Assembly (NCBI GenBank): GCA_023418575.1
Contig: JAEZZM010000033.1
Coordinates: forward strand, 1-57,088
Origin: Actinomycetes bacterium
Lineage (GTDB): Bacteria; Actinomycetota; Coriobacteriia; Coriobacteriales; JAEZZM01
Direction: 5' to 3'
Length of the DNA: 57,088 bases
This document shows positions 9,203-17,545 of this stretch, piece by piece. The notes under the pieces are model-generated. The model searched no databases and was not told where the DNA came from. It was given only the letters and a program-made list of their open reading frames with translations. The position numbers and the translations under genes were made by a program. Each line of letters begins with the position of its first letter. Positions within the stretch are counted from its first letter, which is position 1.

Positions 9203-9322
9203 ACATAATAGACTGGATAGTTTTTAGTCTAGAGTGGTATAGTAATGATGGTTGCAAAGCTGTGCAGCCAAGAAGTAATACAGTTCATGCTTGTTATAGT
9301 AAGCATGTAGAGGGAGGTTCTA

Positions 9323-9439
9323 ATGGAGAAGTGGCAGTGCACCGTATGTGGCTACATTCATGAGGGTGAATTACCTGAGGATATTGAGTGCCCATTATGC
9401 GGCGTTGGCGCAGATCAATTTGAGAAAATTGAGGACTAA
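9323..9439 (+). CDS. Rubredoxin-like mini-protein (38 aa)
   Basis: A short gene preceded by a strong AGGGAGG at 9311-9317. The product has C6-x2-C9-G-Y and C23-P-x-C26-G, the two iron-binding knuckles of rubredoxin, but only 13 residues between the pairs. It therefore resembles the short rubredoxin domain at the end of rubrerythrin rather than full rubredoxin (about 52 residues). It probably binds one Fe(Cys)4 and passes single electrons in the cytoplasm. It lies between the cytochrome gene and a strong terminator at 9471-9502. Easily missed because of its size. Confidence 0.8.
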   Translation: MEKWQCTVCGYIHEGELPEDIECPLCGVGADQFEKIED

Positions 9440-9470
9440 ACCTTAGTTTTAGCTCAAAGCCTTAAATGAG

Positions 9471-9502
9471 AAAGCGCTGGGACCTTGGTCTCAGCGCTTT
9501 TT
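9471..9502 (+). terminator. Strong Rho-independent terminator
   Basis: A 14-bp stem (AAAGCGCTGGGACC with GGTCTCAGCGCTTT, one G-U), a 2-nt loop and a T run. It ends the cytochrome/rubredoxin transcript. Confidence 0.85.
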
Positions 9503-9518
9503 ATATGAGGATTAAATC

Positions 9519-10025
9519 ATGACTAAAGAAGAAGCATATTGCATATTAGATTTAGATATCCACGCTAGTCCAGAAGAAATAAAGGCACGTTATCGGGAGC
9601 TTGCTCAACTGCTTCATCCTGATAAGCAAAGCTTATCTAAGGACGATAAAAACTCAGCTCAACAACAATTAGCTCAGCAACAGTTTATGCGCCTTACACA
9701 AGCAAAAGATCTCTTGTTACAAGAAAGTAAAGAGGCTAGCTTAAATTCAACTGAGAAAAAACAACGAGCTCAGGTTCTAAAAACTGCGCGTTTAGCTTGT
9801 ATAGAAGAGAAAAACGCCTTACAAGAACAGCTTCGCTCAGGTATCTTAATGTTGGTACCTGGTCTCTTATTTATTAGTGTGCAGCATGTAATTATGCGCG
9901 TGCTTGCAGGCTTTTTTATTGTTATGGGCATCTCAAAAATAGTAAGATCAAAAAGAAAACTTCAGCAGATAGAAGCTAATTTAACAACCATAGAAACACA
10001 GATGAAGCGTGAGGGCTTGTTATGA
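9519..10025 (+). CDS. Membrane-anchored J-domain protein
   Basis: 168 residues. Residues 3-60 form a DnaJ-type J domain with the essential HPD at 33-35, which stimulates a DnaK ATPase. Residues about 110-140 are hydrophobic, with one or two membrane segments, so the J domain would be tethered to the inner face of the membrane. There is no Gly/Phe or zinc-finger region, so it is not canonical DnaJ. GAGG at 9507-9510 supports ATG 9519. It overlaps the next gene by ATGA (10022-10025), suggesting a shared role with that unknown protein. Confidence 0.8.
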   Translation: MTKEEAYCILDLDIHASPEEIKARYRELAQLLHPDKQSLSKDDKNSAQQQLAQQQFMRLTQAKDLLLQESKEASLNSTEKKQRAQVLKTARLACIEEKNALQEQLRSGILMLVPGLLFISVQHVIMRVLAGFFIVMGISKIVRSKRKLQQIEANLTTIETQMKREGLL

Positions 10026-10552
10026 GTGAGAAACAAAGGCGCACAAGTTATACAGAGCAAAATAATGATAAAGAACGCATGGAGCATGAGGCACAGACTA
10101 ATGAGCCACAGCCTAGTGAGGCACAAGATAATGAGCCACAAGAGCTTGAAGCCATTTCTGCAGAACTTGAGGCCTTGGGTCAAGATAGCTTAGATGAGTG
10201 CTTTAACATGCTAGCTGAAGGCGAGGAGCTCTGGCCTTTTGTAGCCTATGAGACCAAGAATGGAACACGCTTCGCTTTGAGCTTTACTGATGACGATAAA
10301 GAACGCTGTTTAGAAGAAGCACGTAATTTCTTATCGCAGGAAGCAGATCTTATCCGCTATACCTTAGTGTATGAAGGTTTTATCAAAGACGATGAAGATG
10401 AGCTTTTGCAAGAAGCTCTCTTGTTTGAATTTTCAGAACAAGGCATGCAGGCAGCTTATTCTGGCTATTGTTTATATGAACATGATGAGATAAGTGGACA
10501 GTGTTACTGTAGTCAGCCCTATCCAGCTGGTATAGTGGACTCTTTGCTATAA
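10022..10552 (+). CDS. Acidic protein of unknown function
   Basis: 176 residues and strongly acidic. It begins with a Gln/Glu-rich stretch of imperfect repeats (ending at about residue 45), followed by a compact region with WPFVAYETKNGTRFALSF near 70-90. No family is recognised. Its start overlaps the J-domain gene, so the two are probably co-translated; it could be a client or partner of that co-chaperone. This is context only. Confidence 0.65.
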   Translation: MSEKQRRTSYTEQNNDKERMEHEAQTNEPQPSEAQDNEPQELEAISAELEALGQDSLDECFNMLAEGEELWPFVAYETKNGTRFALSFTDDDKERCLEEARNFLSQEADLIRYTLVYEGFIKDDEDELLQEALLFEFSEQGMQAAYSGYCLYEHDEISGQCYCSQPYPAGIVDSLL

Positions 10553-10623
10553 ATAATAGTGCTGTATATAAGGTAGTGCAGACAAGATAGTTTAAATAGA
10601 AACTGAAAGAGGTTAAAACTTAT

Positions 10624-12435
10624 ATGCGCCAAGAGCATTTAAGAAATATTGCTATTATCGCCCACGTAGATCATGGTAAAACAACATTAGTAGATAAGTT
10701 GTTGCATGCAGCGGGAACCTTTAGAGAAAACCAGCAGGTTGCAGAGCGCATTTTAGATTCAAATGATCAAGAACGAGAGCGCGGCATAACTATTTTGGCC
10801 AAAAATATTTCTATCAATTATAAAGATACCAAGATTAATGTTATTGACACCCCAGGTCACGCTGATTTTGGTGGAGAGGTTGAGCGCGTTCTTAAGATGG
10901 CCGATGGAGCTCTTCTTATTGTGGATGCTTTTGAAGGCCCTATGCCTCAAACTCGCTTTGTTTTACGCCATGCCATTGCTTTAAAGCTTAAGATTATGCT
11001 GGTAATTAACAAGATAGATAGGCCAGGTTCTCGACCAGAAGAAGTGCTTGATGAGGTCTTTGATCTTATGGTTGAGCTTGGTGCTACAGATGAACAACTT
11101 GATTTCCCAGTTATTTATGCAAGTGCAGTAAATGGTTATGCACGATTAGAGCATGACGATAATAACATGGATATGTACCCTCTCCTGGATGCCATCTTAA
11201 AAGAAATTCCAGCTCCAGAAGTTGAACTTGAGGCTCCTTTGGCGCTGCAGATCTGTACGGTTGATCACTCTAACTTTGTTGGTCGCATTGGTATTGGCCG
11301 CATTTATTCAGGTAAGATTCATACCGGGGACACTGTTTTAGTTAAGCGTGTGGATGGAAGCCAGAAAAACGTTACGGTTAAGATGCTCTATAGCTTTGAG
11401 TCCTTGGGAAGAGTTGAGATTCAAGAGGCTTATGCTGGTGATATTGTAGCTGTTGTTGGTGTTGAAGATGCTGATATTGGTGATGTTCTTACAGATCTCA
11501 ATAATCCTGTAGAGCTTGAATCTATTGAAATAGAAAAGCCCACCATGTCAGTTGTTTTTGAGGCGTCTACCTCACCTTTAGTTGGTCGTGAGGGTGATAT
11601 AGTTGGCGCCAGACAGCTCAAAGAGCGTCTTTTTAAGGAGGCTCAATCAAACATTTCAATGAAAATTGAAGAGTTGGCCGATAAAAGCGGCGTTGAAGTC
11701 TCTGGGCGAGGAATTTTACACCTTTCTGTCCTTATGGAAAGCATGCGTCGTGAAGGTTATGAGTTTCAAGTAGGTCGTCCTCGCGTTATTTTTGAGACTG
11801 ATGAGGCAGGTAACAAGCTTGAGCCTGTTGAGCTTGCGGTTGTTGATGTCCCTGCAGAGTATGCTGGCAAAGTAATTGAGGTTTTTGGCAGCGCAGGGGG
11901 AGAAATGATCAATATGGTAGCGCGAGATGAGATGACTCATCTTGAGTTTAAGATCCCCACCCGCGGCATTATGGGTCTGCGCACCCGTGTTTTAAATGTC
12001 TCTCATGGTGAAGCGGTTATGTTTCACAACTTTAGTGAATATGGAGCATTTAGGGGAGATATTGGCGGTAGGCAAAATGGTGCCATGATTTCTATGACTA
12101 CAGAAAAAAGCGTGGCCTATGCTCTTGATACGCTTCAAACCAGAGGAACTATGTTTATTGGACCTGGTGAGGACTGTTATGAGGGCATGATAGTTGGTGA
12201 AAACAGCCGCGAAGGTGACATGGTAGTAAATATTGCCAAGTCCAAAAATCTTACCAATACGCGTGCCGCCTCTGCCGATAAAGGCATATTGCTTACCCCT
12301 CCTGTGCGTTTCACTCTTGAAGAAGCACTTGAATATATTGATGACGATGAGCTCGTAGAGATTACTCCTCAAAATATTCGCCTGCGCAAGCGCTTACTTT
12401 CAGCCATTGATAGAAAGAAAGCTAAGCGTGCGTAA
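10624..12435 (+). CDS. typA: TypA/BipA ribosome-associated GTPase
   Basis: A 603-residue translation-factor GTPase of the EF-G/LepA class. The P-loop AHVDHGKTT is at residues 14-22, the switch DTPGHADFGGEVER near 80 and NKID near 130. EF-Tu-like domain II and the EF-G-like domains follow in normal order, and the length is standard. It acts on the ribosome in stress adaptation and subunit assembly. It lies 71 nt after the previous gene. A 14-bp sequence containing its stop codon is tandemly triplicated (12422-12463). Confidence 0.95.
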   Translation: MRQEHLRNIAIIAHVDHGKTTLVDKLLHAAGTFRENQQVAERILDSNDQERERGITILAKNISINYKDTKINVIDTPGHADFGGEVERVLKMADGALLIVDAFEGPMPQTRFVLRHAIALKLKIMLVINKIDRPGSRPEEVLDEVFDLMVELGATDEQLDFPVIYASAVNGYARLEHDDNNMDMYPLLDAILKEIPAPEVELEAPLALQICTVDHSNFVGRIGIGRIYSGKIHTGDTVLVKRVDGSQKNVTVKMLYSFESLGRVEIQEAYAGDIVAVVGVEDADIGDVLTDLNNPVELESIEIEKPTMSVVFEASTSPLVGREGDIVGARQLKERLFKEAQSNISMKIEELADKSGVEVSGRGILHLSVLMESMRREGYEFQVGRPRVIFETDEAGNKLEPVELAVVDVPAEYAGKVIEVFGSAGGEMINMVARDEMTHLEFKIPTRGIMGLRTRVLNVSHGEAVMFHNFSEYGAFRGDIGGRQNGAMISMTTEKSVAYALDTLQTRGTMFIGPGEDCYEGMIVGENSREGDMVVNIAKSKNLTNTRAASADKGILLTPPVRFTLEEALEYIDDDELVEITPQNIRLRKRLLSAIDRKKAKRA

Positions 12436-12463
12436 CTAAGCGTGCATAACTAAGCGTGCATAA
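12422..12463 (+). repeat. 14-bp perfect-period tandem repeat (3 copies) at the typA stop
   Basis: Three back-to-back copies of CTAAGCGTGC[G/A]TAA. The first copy includes the last Lys-Arg-Ala codons and the TAA of typA; the other two lie just downstream. Because 14 is not a multiple of three, each copy is read in a different frame. Likely replication slippage. Confidence 0.9.
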
Positions 12464-12614
12464 AGGCTAAATGCGCAAAGCTTAAAATATAGATGGCATG
12501 GGAGTCTTTGGCTCACTTGTGTATAAAGTATAGAGCTTTACTGCTCCTTAGGTGGTAATTATAAAAATGCACAGCTCATACACGCTTTACGCATAATCAA
12601 AAGATACAACTATT

Positions 12615-12642
12615 AAGGTAGTCTCAAAAGGCTACCTTTTTT
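12615..12642 (+). terminator. Rho-independent terminator after typA
   Basis: AAGGTAGTCT pairs with AGGCTACCTT (10 bp, one G-U) across a CAAA loop, followed by a T run. The 295-nt gap after typA holds the 14-bp triplication, this terminator and the promoter region of the next gene. Confidence 0.85.
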
Positions 12643-12730
12643 AATGGCTCAGTTTTTTAATAGCTAAGGTATTAGCTAAAGAAAGACGTATAAGAAGAGC
12701 TAGTTAGAATCTTTAATAGGATGGAGATCT

Positions 12731-13573
12731 GTGCCCAGGCAGCTCTTAGCTCAACTTAATAGAAGAGAACTTAAGCGGCACCTTATTATCGCCTGCTTAC
12801 TTTCTGTCTCTTGCTTAAGTTTGATCTCTGTCATCTGCGTCTCTAGTTGTAGCCCCTTAAGTAAAAGCTCTGCTCAAGATATAAGCTCTTTAGAATTTGA
12901 GCAAGGTGTCTATGATTTTTTCCCAGGTTTAAGCACAGATGATAAGGTCTTGGTACAGGTGAATGATGCACAGATTACCTCATCAGCCTTTGTCCAGCAG
13001 CTTATAGCTTATGCTTATAAGAATAACTTACGCAGTTCTCAGGACTGGGAAGACTTTTTTGCTGATCTTAATATTCAAAAGAGTGATTTTTTACGTGAGC
13101 TTAGATCTCAGTTGGTGGTTGAACGGCTTTTGTGCCAGGATGCCCAATCTCGCAATATTAAAGTAGATGATGACTACATAAATAAGCTGGTAAGTAAGGT
13201 AAAACACAAGTATCCCAATAAGCGTATCTGGGAGCAGTCGCTTGCTTGCAATGGATATACAGAGCAAAGCTATAAGGATGCTACTAAGACATCCTTGCTT
13301 ATAGAATATTTATCCGAGAAGCTAAAAGACTCCAAAGATCAAAAAGCGGCTGAAGGCTTTGAGATGCTTAGCGCTGCGACAGAGCCAAAATCTAAGTTGG
13401 ATTCGAAATCTGTTGAGCTTGAGCTTTCCGATAAGGACTTAGAAAATACAAGCATAGATGCAGCAAGCATTCCGCAAGAATACATTGATGAATTATATAC
13501 TGAGGCCTCAGTAAAGTACTATAAGCTTACTGGAGAGTTAGAATCTGAATCAGCATCAGGCTCTGCAGAATAA
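12731..13573 (+). CDS. Lipoprotein with SurA-N/peptidyl-prolyl-isomerase-like chaperone region
   Basis: 280 residues starting at GTG 12731. The N-terminus is basic, then hydrophobic, ending in VSSC with a candidate lipidated Cys at 40. Residues about 75-200 resemble the helical SurA/PrsA N-terminal chaperone domain (VNDAQITSSAFVQQL, then an LRSQLVVERLLCQDAQSRNI stretch). No parvulin isomerase domain follows; the rest is charged and low-complexity. A role in folding exported proteins at the membrane is plausible. The last 55 nt overlap the opposing channel gene. Confidence 0.65.
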   Translation: MPRQLLAQLNRRELKRHLIIACLLSVSCLSLISVICVSSCSPLSKSSAQDISSLEFEQGVYDFFPGLSTDDKVLVQVNDAQITSSAFVQQLIAYAYKNNLRSSQDWEDFFADLNIQKSDFLRELRSQLVVERLLCQDAQSRNIKVDDDYINKLVSKVKHKYPNKRIWEQSLACNGYTEQSYKDATKTSLLIEYLSEKLKDSKDQKAAEGFEMLSAATEPKSKLDSKSVELELSDKDLENTSIDAASIPQEYIDELYTEASVKYYKLTGELESESASGSAE

Positions 13574-14574
13574 GGCTCTGCGGAGTAGTCTTTATCTTCA
13601 TCAGAGCTCTTGTTTATATCATGCACAACTAAGAGCTGATTCTTATCAATAACAATAAGTTGCGAAGGATTGTTTTTCTCGGCTAAATGTGCTGCTTCTG
13701 AATCATTTTGAACTTCTTGTACACCATCTGAATAACGCATAATGCGCTTAATAGGCTTAAGCAGATGCTGAGAATAATCTACTGGCGCTTGTGTTCTCCA
13801 GTTGTACTTTAGTGAAGCCCAGCGCAAACCAACAGCAATAACGGTACTCATAAGTGCTGCCGCAGGCTTTATAAAACCCAGCTCATACGCAAAGACATAA
13901 GAGGCAGCTCCTGCTATACCGCAAATAGCATAGTAATTACCCTGTTTAAACACCTGGGGAATTTCACCCAAGCTCACGTCCCTGGTAAAGCCTCCTCCAA
14001 AGGCTGTTATTGCGCCCAACATAATAGCGGCAAAGGGATTTAAGCCATAAAGTAAGGCTTTTTCTGCTCCAACAAATGCAAAGAGAGCCATTGCCAGGGT
14101 ATCTAGCCAAAAAATAGATTTCTCTAAATGACTAAAAATCCGCCTGAAATAAAAGACCGCAATTGCAGCAAACATACTTAAGATAACTGCTATGGGTGTA
14201 TCGATAAAATAAAAGTTAGCTCCACTAATGAGCATATCACGAATAATACCACCGCCAAATCCAGTGAGGATCCCCAAGATTACGGCGCCGATAATATCTA
14301 AGCCTTTATCCCACGCAAGAGCTGAACCAATACAAGCACCAACAATTACCGCTAAGTATTCAACAGCTAAAGGAAGATTTAAGCTGGTAGTATCTGTCTC
14401 TGGATCAGCTATAAAACGGTGCAAAAATTGGCTGAGTTCTGAAAGTAGATTTTGAGCACTAAGAGGTAGCAGAGCCTGCAGTGCTGGGTACACAAGAAGA
14501 GCTCCTAATGCCAAAATGAAAAGGAGCAGTACGATTAAAACTATGCCAAGTGGAGTAAGTTTCTTTTTGTTCAT
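13519..14574 (-). CDS. TRIC/UPF0126 (YicG-like) trimeric intracellular cation channel family protein
   Basis: 351 residues. The central region holds the paired UPF0126 repeats, each with a GGG kink: GFGGGIIRDML near residues 108-118 and AFGGGFTRDV near 192-201. About seven membrane helices are predicted, and bacterial homologues form monovalent-cation channels. It has an extra N-terminal TM segment (about 8-35) and a charged C-terminal tail of about 90 residues not typical of the roughly 205-residue family. The tail is encoded antisense to the end of the 12731 gene. No good ribosome site is visible before the ATG at 14574. Confidence 0.82.
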   Translation of the reverse strand: MNKKKLTPLGIVLIVLLLFILALGALLVYPALQALLPLSAQNLLSELSQFLHRFIADPETDTTSLNLPLAVEYLAVIVGACIGSALAWDKGLDIIGAVILGILTGFGGGIIRDMLISGANFYFIDTPIAVILSMFAAIAVFYFRRIFSHLEKSIFWLDTLAMALFAFVGAEKALLYGLNPFAAIMLGAITAFGGGFTRDVSLGEIPQVFKQGNYYAICGIAGAASYVFAYELGFIKPAAALMSTVIAVGLRWASLKYNWRTQAPVDYSQHLLKPIKRIMRYSDGVQEVQNDSEAAHLAEKNNPSQLIVIDKNQLLVVHDINKSSDEDKDYSAEPYSAEPDADSDSNSPVSL

Positions 14575-14704
14575 ACAGTTATTATAAGCAATTGTGAATT
14601 GGCTGGAAGTGCTTCTTAAAGAGAGCTTACTTGTTGGTGGGTTAAGCTTATAAGATAATGAATATTATTTATAATTATCTGGCATAAAAACTCCTTTGTT
14701 TGGG

Positions 14705-15499
14705 ATGATTAAATTGATTAAAAAGTTTTTCTTTTCTTGTTCTCTTGTATTATGTGCAATAATTTTCACGCTATCTGGCTGTATACAGACTCAGGATGCA
14801 AATAAAACTAATTCTCATGAAAAGGCGGCAGAATCAAGTCAAATTATCGACCTCCCTTCTTTGTTATGCACTAGAGCAGATCCTGATGTTACCAACCAAA
14901 CTGTTATAGATGCTCTTCAGGAACTCTATAAAAGAGATGAGATAAGGGGTTATGGGGTCAGTTTGGTTGATGATACAGATCTAGAGTTTGAGCCATATAG
15001 AGTTCCAGCTGCTTGGGCTATTAGTGTTTGCACTCGTCTTGATAATCAAGAGCTGAGCAAAGAAGATCTTGAAGCTGTATTGCAAAAGTTTGGTATAAAG
15101 CGCATTTTTAAAAATGAAACTCGTTTAACAGCAGTAACTATCTATGTTGGAGATACAGAAGAGCCTATTACTTTATATGATGATAAAATCCCCGATAATC
15201 TTACAGATGAATTCATTCTTTATTCTGGTAGCTTGTTAGAAACCCGCATAAGTGCCTATTTTGAAGATCAGGGAATGGGCAAGGAACAGTATCTTCAAGA
15301 TCATACTGCTTTGGGTGAGATCTACCGTCTTGACCTGTTGAGAAATGGCCCATATATCTCATTTGCAATAAGTGCTTCAATTTGGTCTGATCTGTTTCTT
15401 CCGTTTGGTTTCTACAATAGTGATGATAAAACTTTCCAAGCAAAAGCTGATATTGAAAAACTGGATTTACTTAATGCTGATTTTTCAGGTTCTCAATAA
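14705..15499 (+). CDS. Lipoprotein of unknown function, paralogue 1
   Basis: 264 residues with a lipoprotein signal peptide (hydrophobic 8-23, lipobox LSGC, Cys26). ATG 14705 is chosen; TTG 14696 in frame is an alternative and neither has a strong ribosome site. After the lipobox it shares an IDLPSLLC segment and the overall layout with the protein at 15655, so the two are paralogues. No known domain is recognised. Likely anchored on the outer face of the membrane. Confidence 0.75.
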   Translation: MIKLIKKFFFSCSLVLCAIIFTLSGCIQTQDANKTNSHEKAAESSQIIDLPSLLCTRADPDVTNQTVIDALQELYKRDEIRGYGVSLVDDTDLEFEPYRVPAAWAISVCTRLDNQELSKEDLEAVLQKFGIKRIFKNETRLTAVTIYVGDTEEPITLYDDKIPDNLTDEFILYSGSLLETRISAYFEDQGMGKEQYLQDHTALGEIYRLDLLRNGPYISFAISASIWSDLFLPFGFYNSDDKTFQAKADIEKLDLLNADFSGSQ

Positions 15500-15626
15500 G
15501 TAGCCATTCTTTGCTTGTGGTGTATGTTTTGCCGATGGGATTTCCGCTCTTTTCTGCGGTTCCAATTTCTTGAGTTGCAGTGTTGATGATATGAGTAATA
15601 TCATAGTTTTCATAGACTTCAACCAT
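15471..15626 (-). CDS. Small protein of unknown function (51 aa), antisense between the lipoprotein genes
   Basis: Starts at ATG 15626 (minus strand) with an excellent AAGGAG site seven bases upstream, and runs 51 codons, beginning MVEVYENYD and ending IENLKNQH. The soluble product is unrelated to anything recognised. Its 3' end overlaps the end of the first lipoprotein gene by 29 nt and its start is only 28 nt from the divergent second lipoprotein gene. The strong ribosome site is the main argument that it is real. Overlap with neighbours and short length argue for caution. Confidence 0.5.
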   Translation of the reverse strand: MVEVYENYDITHIINTATQEIGTAEKSGNPIGKTYTTSKEWLLIENLKNQH

Positions 15627-15654
15627 GAGTTTCTCCTTAATGATTGGTAAATAA

Positions 15655-16398
15655 ATGTTAAAAAAGACGATCAAGTTTACCTTAATAATCATTTCGCTTT
15701 TTATTTGTTCTTGCGCTATTAAACAAGATCAGCAAAAACCTGAAGTGCTAATAGATTTACCAAGCTTACTTTGCTTGAACGACGATATGAGCAGTCCCCA
15801 AGTAAAAGAAGCATTAGAAAATGCTTATGAGCATAATTACATAATAGGTTATCAAGCATCATGCATGACCCCTGGCTATGATTTCTATGTTGATAGAATC
15901 ACTCATGAATATTACTTGGATGGTGCAGATACTTTAGCTGTATGTATTCCATGTAAAGAGGGAAGCTTTACCCTAGATGAGCTAAAAGACTTGCTTAAAC
16001 AGTATGGAATGACTCAGCCTTTAAACAGGAGAACACACGAAATAAGTTACAAACCTTATGTAAGCTTACCATCAGTATCACTAAGTCTGCCTGGATATTT
16101 GGGAAAAGAATTTTCAATATATTGCTCTGACCCTCTAAGTAATAAACTTAATAGGGTGTTTGATGACTATAATGTTCCTCTTGAAGAACAGTATAACTAT
16201 TATACTAGTTGTGGTACTTATGAGTATGAAATTTGCAAAAAAGGAAAGTTCTTATTTTTAATTTTTAAGGTAGGCTTTGAGCCAATACCAGTATTTCTTC
16301 AGTTTACAGAAAGTAATAATTCTGAAAGCTACTTTTCTCGTCCTGTAAAAGGCTGGGATTATGTAAAACATAAATATTTCCATGTTGAATTCTGGTAG
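15655..16398 (+). CDS. Lipoprotein of unknown function, paralogue 2
   Basis: 247 residues. The signal peptide has lipobox ICSC (Cys20). It shares the IDLPSLLC segment and a matching order of predicted strands with the lipoprotein at 14705. The start ATG 15655 has only a weak upstream site. The divergent 51-aa gene starts 28 nt away, so both may use the same short promoter region. Function unknown; the duplication suggests a lineage-specific surface family. Confidence 0.75.
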   Translation: MLKKTIKFTLIIISLFICSCAIKQDQQKPEVLIDLPSLLCLNDDMSSPQVKEALENAYEHNYIIGYQASCMTPGYDFYVDRITHEYYLDGADTLAVCIPCKEGSFTLDELKDLLKQYGMTQPLNRRTHEISYKPYVSLPSVSLSLPGYLGKEFSIYCSDPLSNKLNRVFDDYNVPLEEQYNYYTSCGTYEYEICKKGKFLFLIFKVGFEPIPVFLQFTESNNSESYFSRPVKGWDYVKHKYFHVEFW

Positions 16399-16586
16399 GC
16401 TTAATATCAAAATAATTGTTAGAATGAATCTGTTAATTAGATATAAACGGGAAACCTCAACTCTATAATAGATTTTTGAAAGCTAAAACAGCAAGTAAAG
16501 CAAGTAAGCTTGCCTGAGAAAGATACTCTGTGCTATTATGACAGACGCGCTTTCAGTGTGGTTTAAGCGTGGCGCATTTTTATGTT

Positions 16587-16679
16587 GGAGAGCTGTCCGA
16601 GTGGCCGAAGGAGCACGATTGGAAATCGTGTAGGCGGTGTTGAGCCGTCTCTGGGGTTCAAATCCCCAGCTCTCCGCCA
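16587..16679 (+). tRNA. tRNA-Ser (anticodon GGA)
   Basis: A 93-nt tRNA with acceptor pair GGAGAGC/GCTCTCC, a long variable arm typical of Ser, TTC-containing T loop and an encoded CCA. The anticodon stem CACGA/TCGTG encloses TTGGAAA, giving anticodon GGA, which reads TCC/TCT. A likely promoter lies near 16530-16560 (TTGCCT and TATTAT). Confidence 0.97.
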
Positions 16680-16696
16680 GTATTTTTGAAGCGTTT

Positions 16697-16742
16697 CCCC
16701 TGCTAGATTGGCTAAAATGCTGAAGCTAGCAGGGGATTTTTT
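16697..16742 (+). terminator. Terminator after tRNA-Ser(GGA)
   Basis: CCCCTGCTAG (16697-16706) pairs perfectly with CTAGCAGGGG (16726-16735), followed by ATTTTTT. Confidence 0.85.
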
Positions 16743-16788
16743 ATGTCCCGAAGGTCACTTAACACTTCCTCTTGTAGAGTTTCATCAC

Positions 16789-17466
16789 TTAGCACAGAGT
16801 CTGGACTGTAGTATGCACAGCACTGCTGTAATCTTTCTCTTTTACTTCTTGTTGGGCAATTTCTTCCAAAAGAGAATTCCTTAAAGAACAATCCTCACAC
16901 ACCCAACATGCCATCTGACCAGAGTGGCAAGAAACCGCTTGCTTCACTTCATTTGAGCTATGACCATTGCGTAAATAATAATCTCCCACGCAGGCACGAA
17001 TAGCCTCATAAGCAATATAGGGGGTAAAGGCTTTGCTATCAGGGATCTGCCCCACCTGCTTTTTAATATCCTCCATGCTTATATCCAAGGCTTCATCTAA
17101 GGTCTTATCAACAATAAGGCTGGCTGCAATAGAGGCGCAAGCTATCATCGCAATGCAGCCATGAGCCTTAAATCCAGCGTGTTTTATGCGCTTTGTTGTA
17201 TCGTCAACCTCTGCAAATAGTTGCATAGCTATGGTGCTGCGCTTGGATTTTCCGCACATAGATATAGCATTGCAAGCTTCAGGGATGCCAGCGTTGTTAC
17301 ACTTGGCGACAATATCAAGCGCTTGCGCCCCGTAGCCCTCTATGCCTTTATCCTTATTAGTTTGATGGATAAAGGCAGTGCGTATGAGCGCAATCTCTTG
17401 AGCAGACTCAATAGCTGCATTGGTGTAATCTTCTTTATCAAATTGTCGTATGTCGTGATCTCTCAT
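16789..17466 (-). CDS. IscU/NifU-N-like Fe-S scaffold family protein with Cys-rich C-terminus
   Basis: 225 residues from ATG 17466, which has GGAG nine bases upstream; an in-frame ATG at 17481 lacks a site. Residues 15-160 look like the IscU/NifU-N fold, with C71-GKS and a GFKAHGC104 IAMIACASIAASLI segment matching the second scaffold Cys and helix. The usual third ligand is not obvious (C159 is nearby). A C-terminal cluster, C180-x6-C187-x2-C190-x2-C193, is not part of standard IscU and could bind its own cluster or zinc. The gene stands alone with no sufS/iscS partner here. Role in Fe-S assembly or repair is inferred. Confidence 0.7.
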   Translation of the reverse strand: MRDHDIRQFDKEDYTNAAIESAQEIALIRTAFIHQTNKDKGIEGYGAQALDIVAKCNNAGIPEACNAISMCGKSKRSTIAMQLFAEVDDTTKRIKHAGFKAHGCIAMIACASIAASLIVDKTLDEALDISMEDIKKQVGQIPDSKAFTPYIAYEAIRACVGDYYLRNGHSSNEVKQAVSCHSGQMACWVCEDCSLRNSLLEEIAQQEVKEKDYSSAVHTTVQTLC

Positions 17467-17545
17467 CTTGTTATGCTCCATTTTAGTTTCGTGCTTGTAG
17501 TGATCTCTTAAATAGCGCTGCTACACGGTGTGTATCACAGCATAA

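Noticed and set aside
11992..12372. 126-codon frame antisense to typA
   Set aside because: Opposite strand of a highly conserved gene, no supporting signals.
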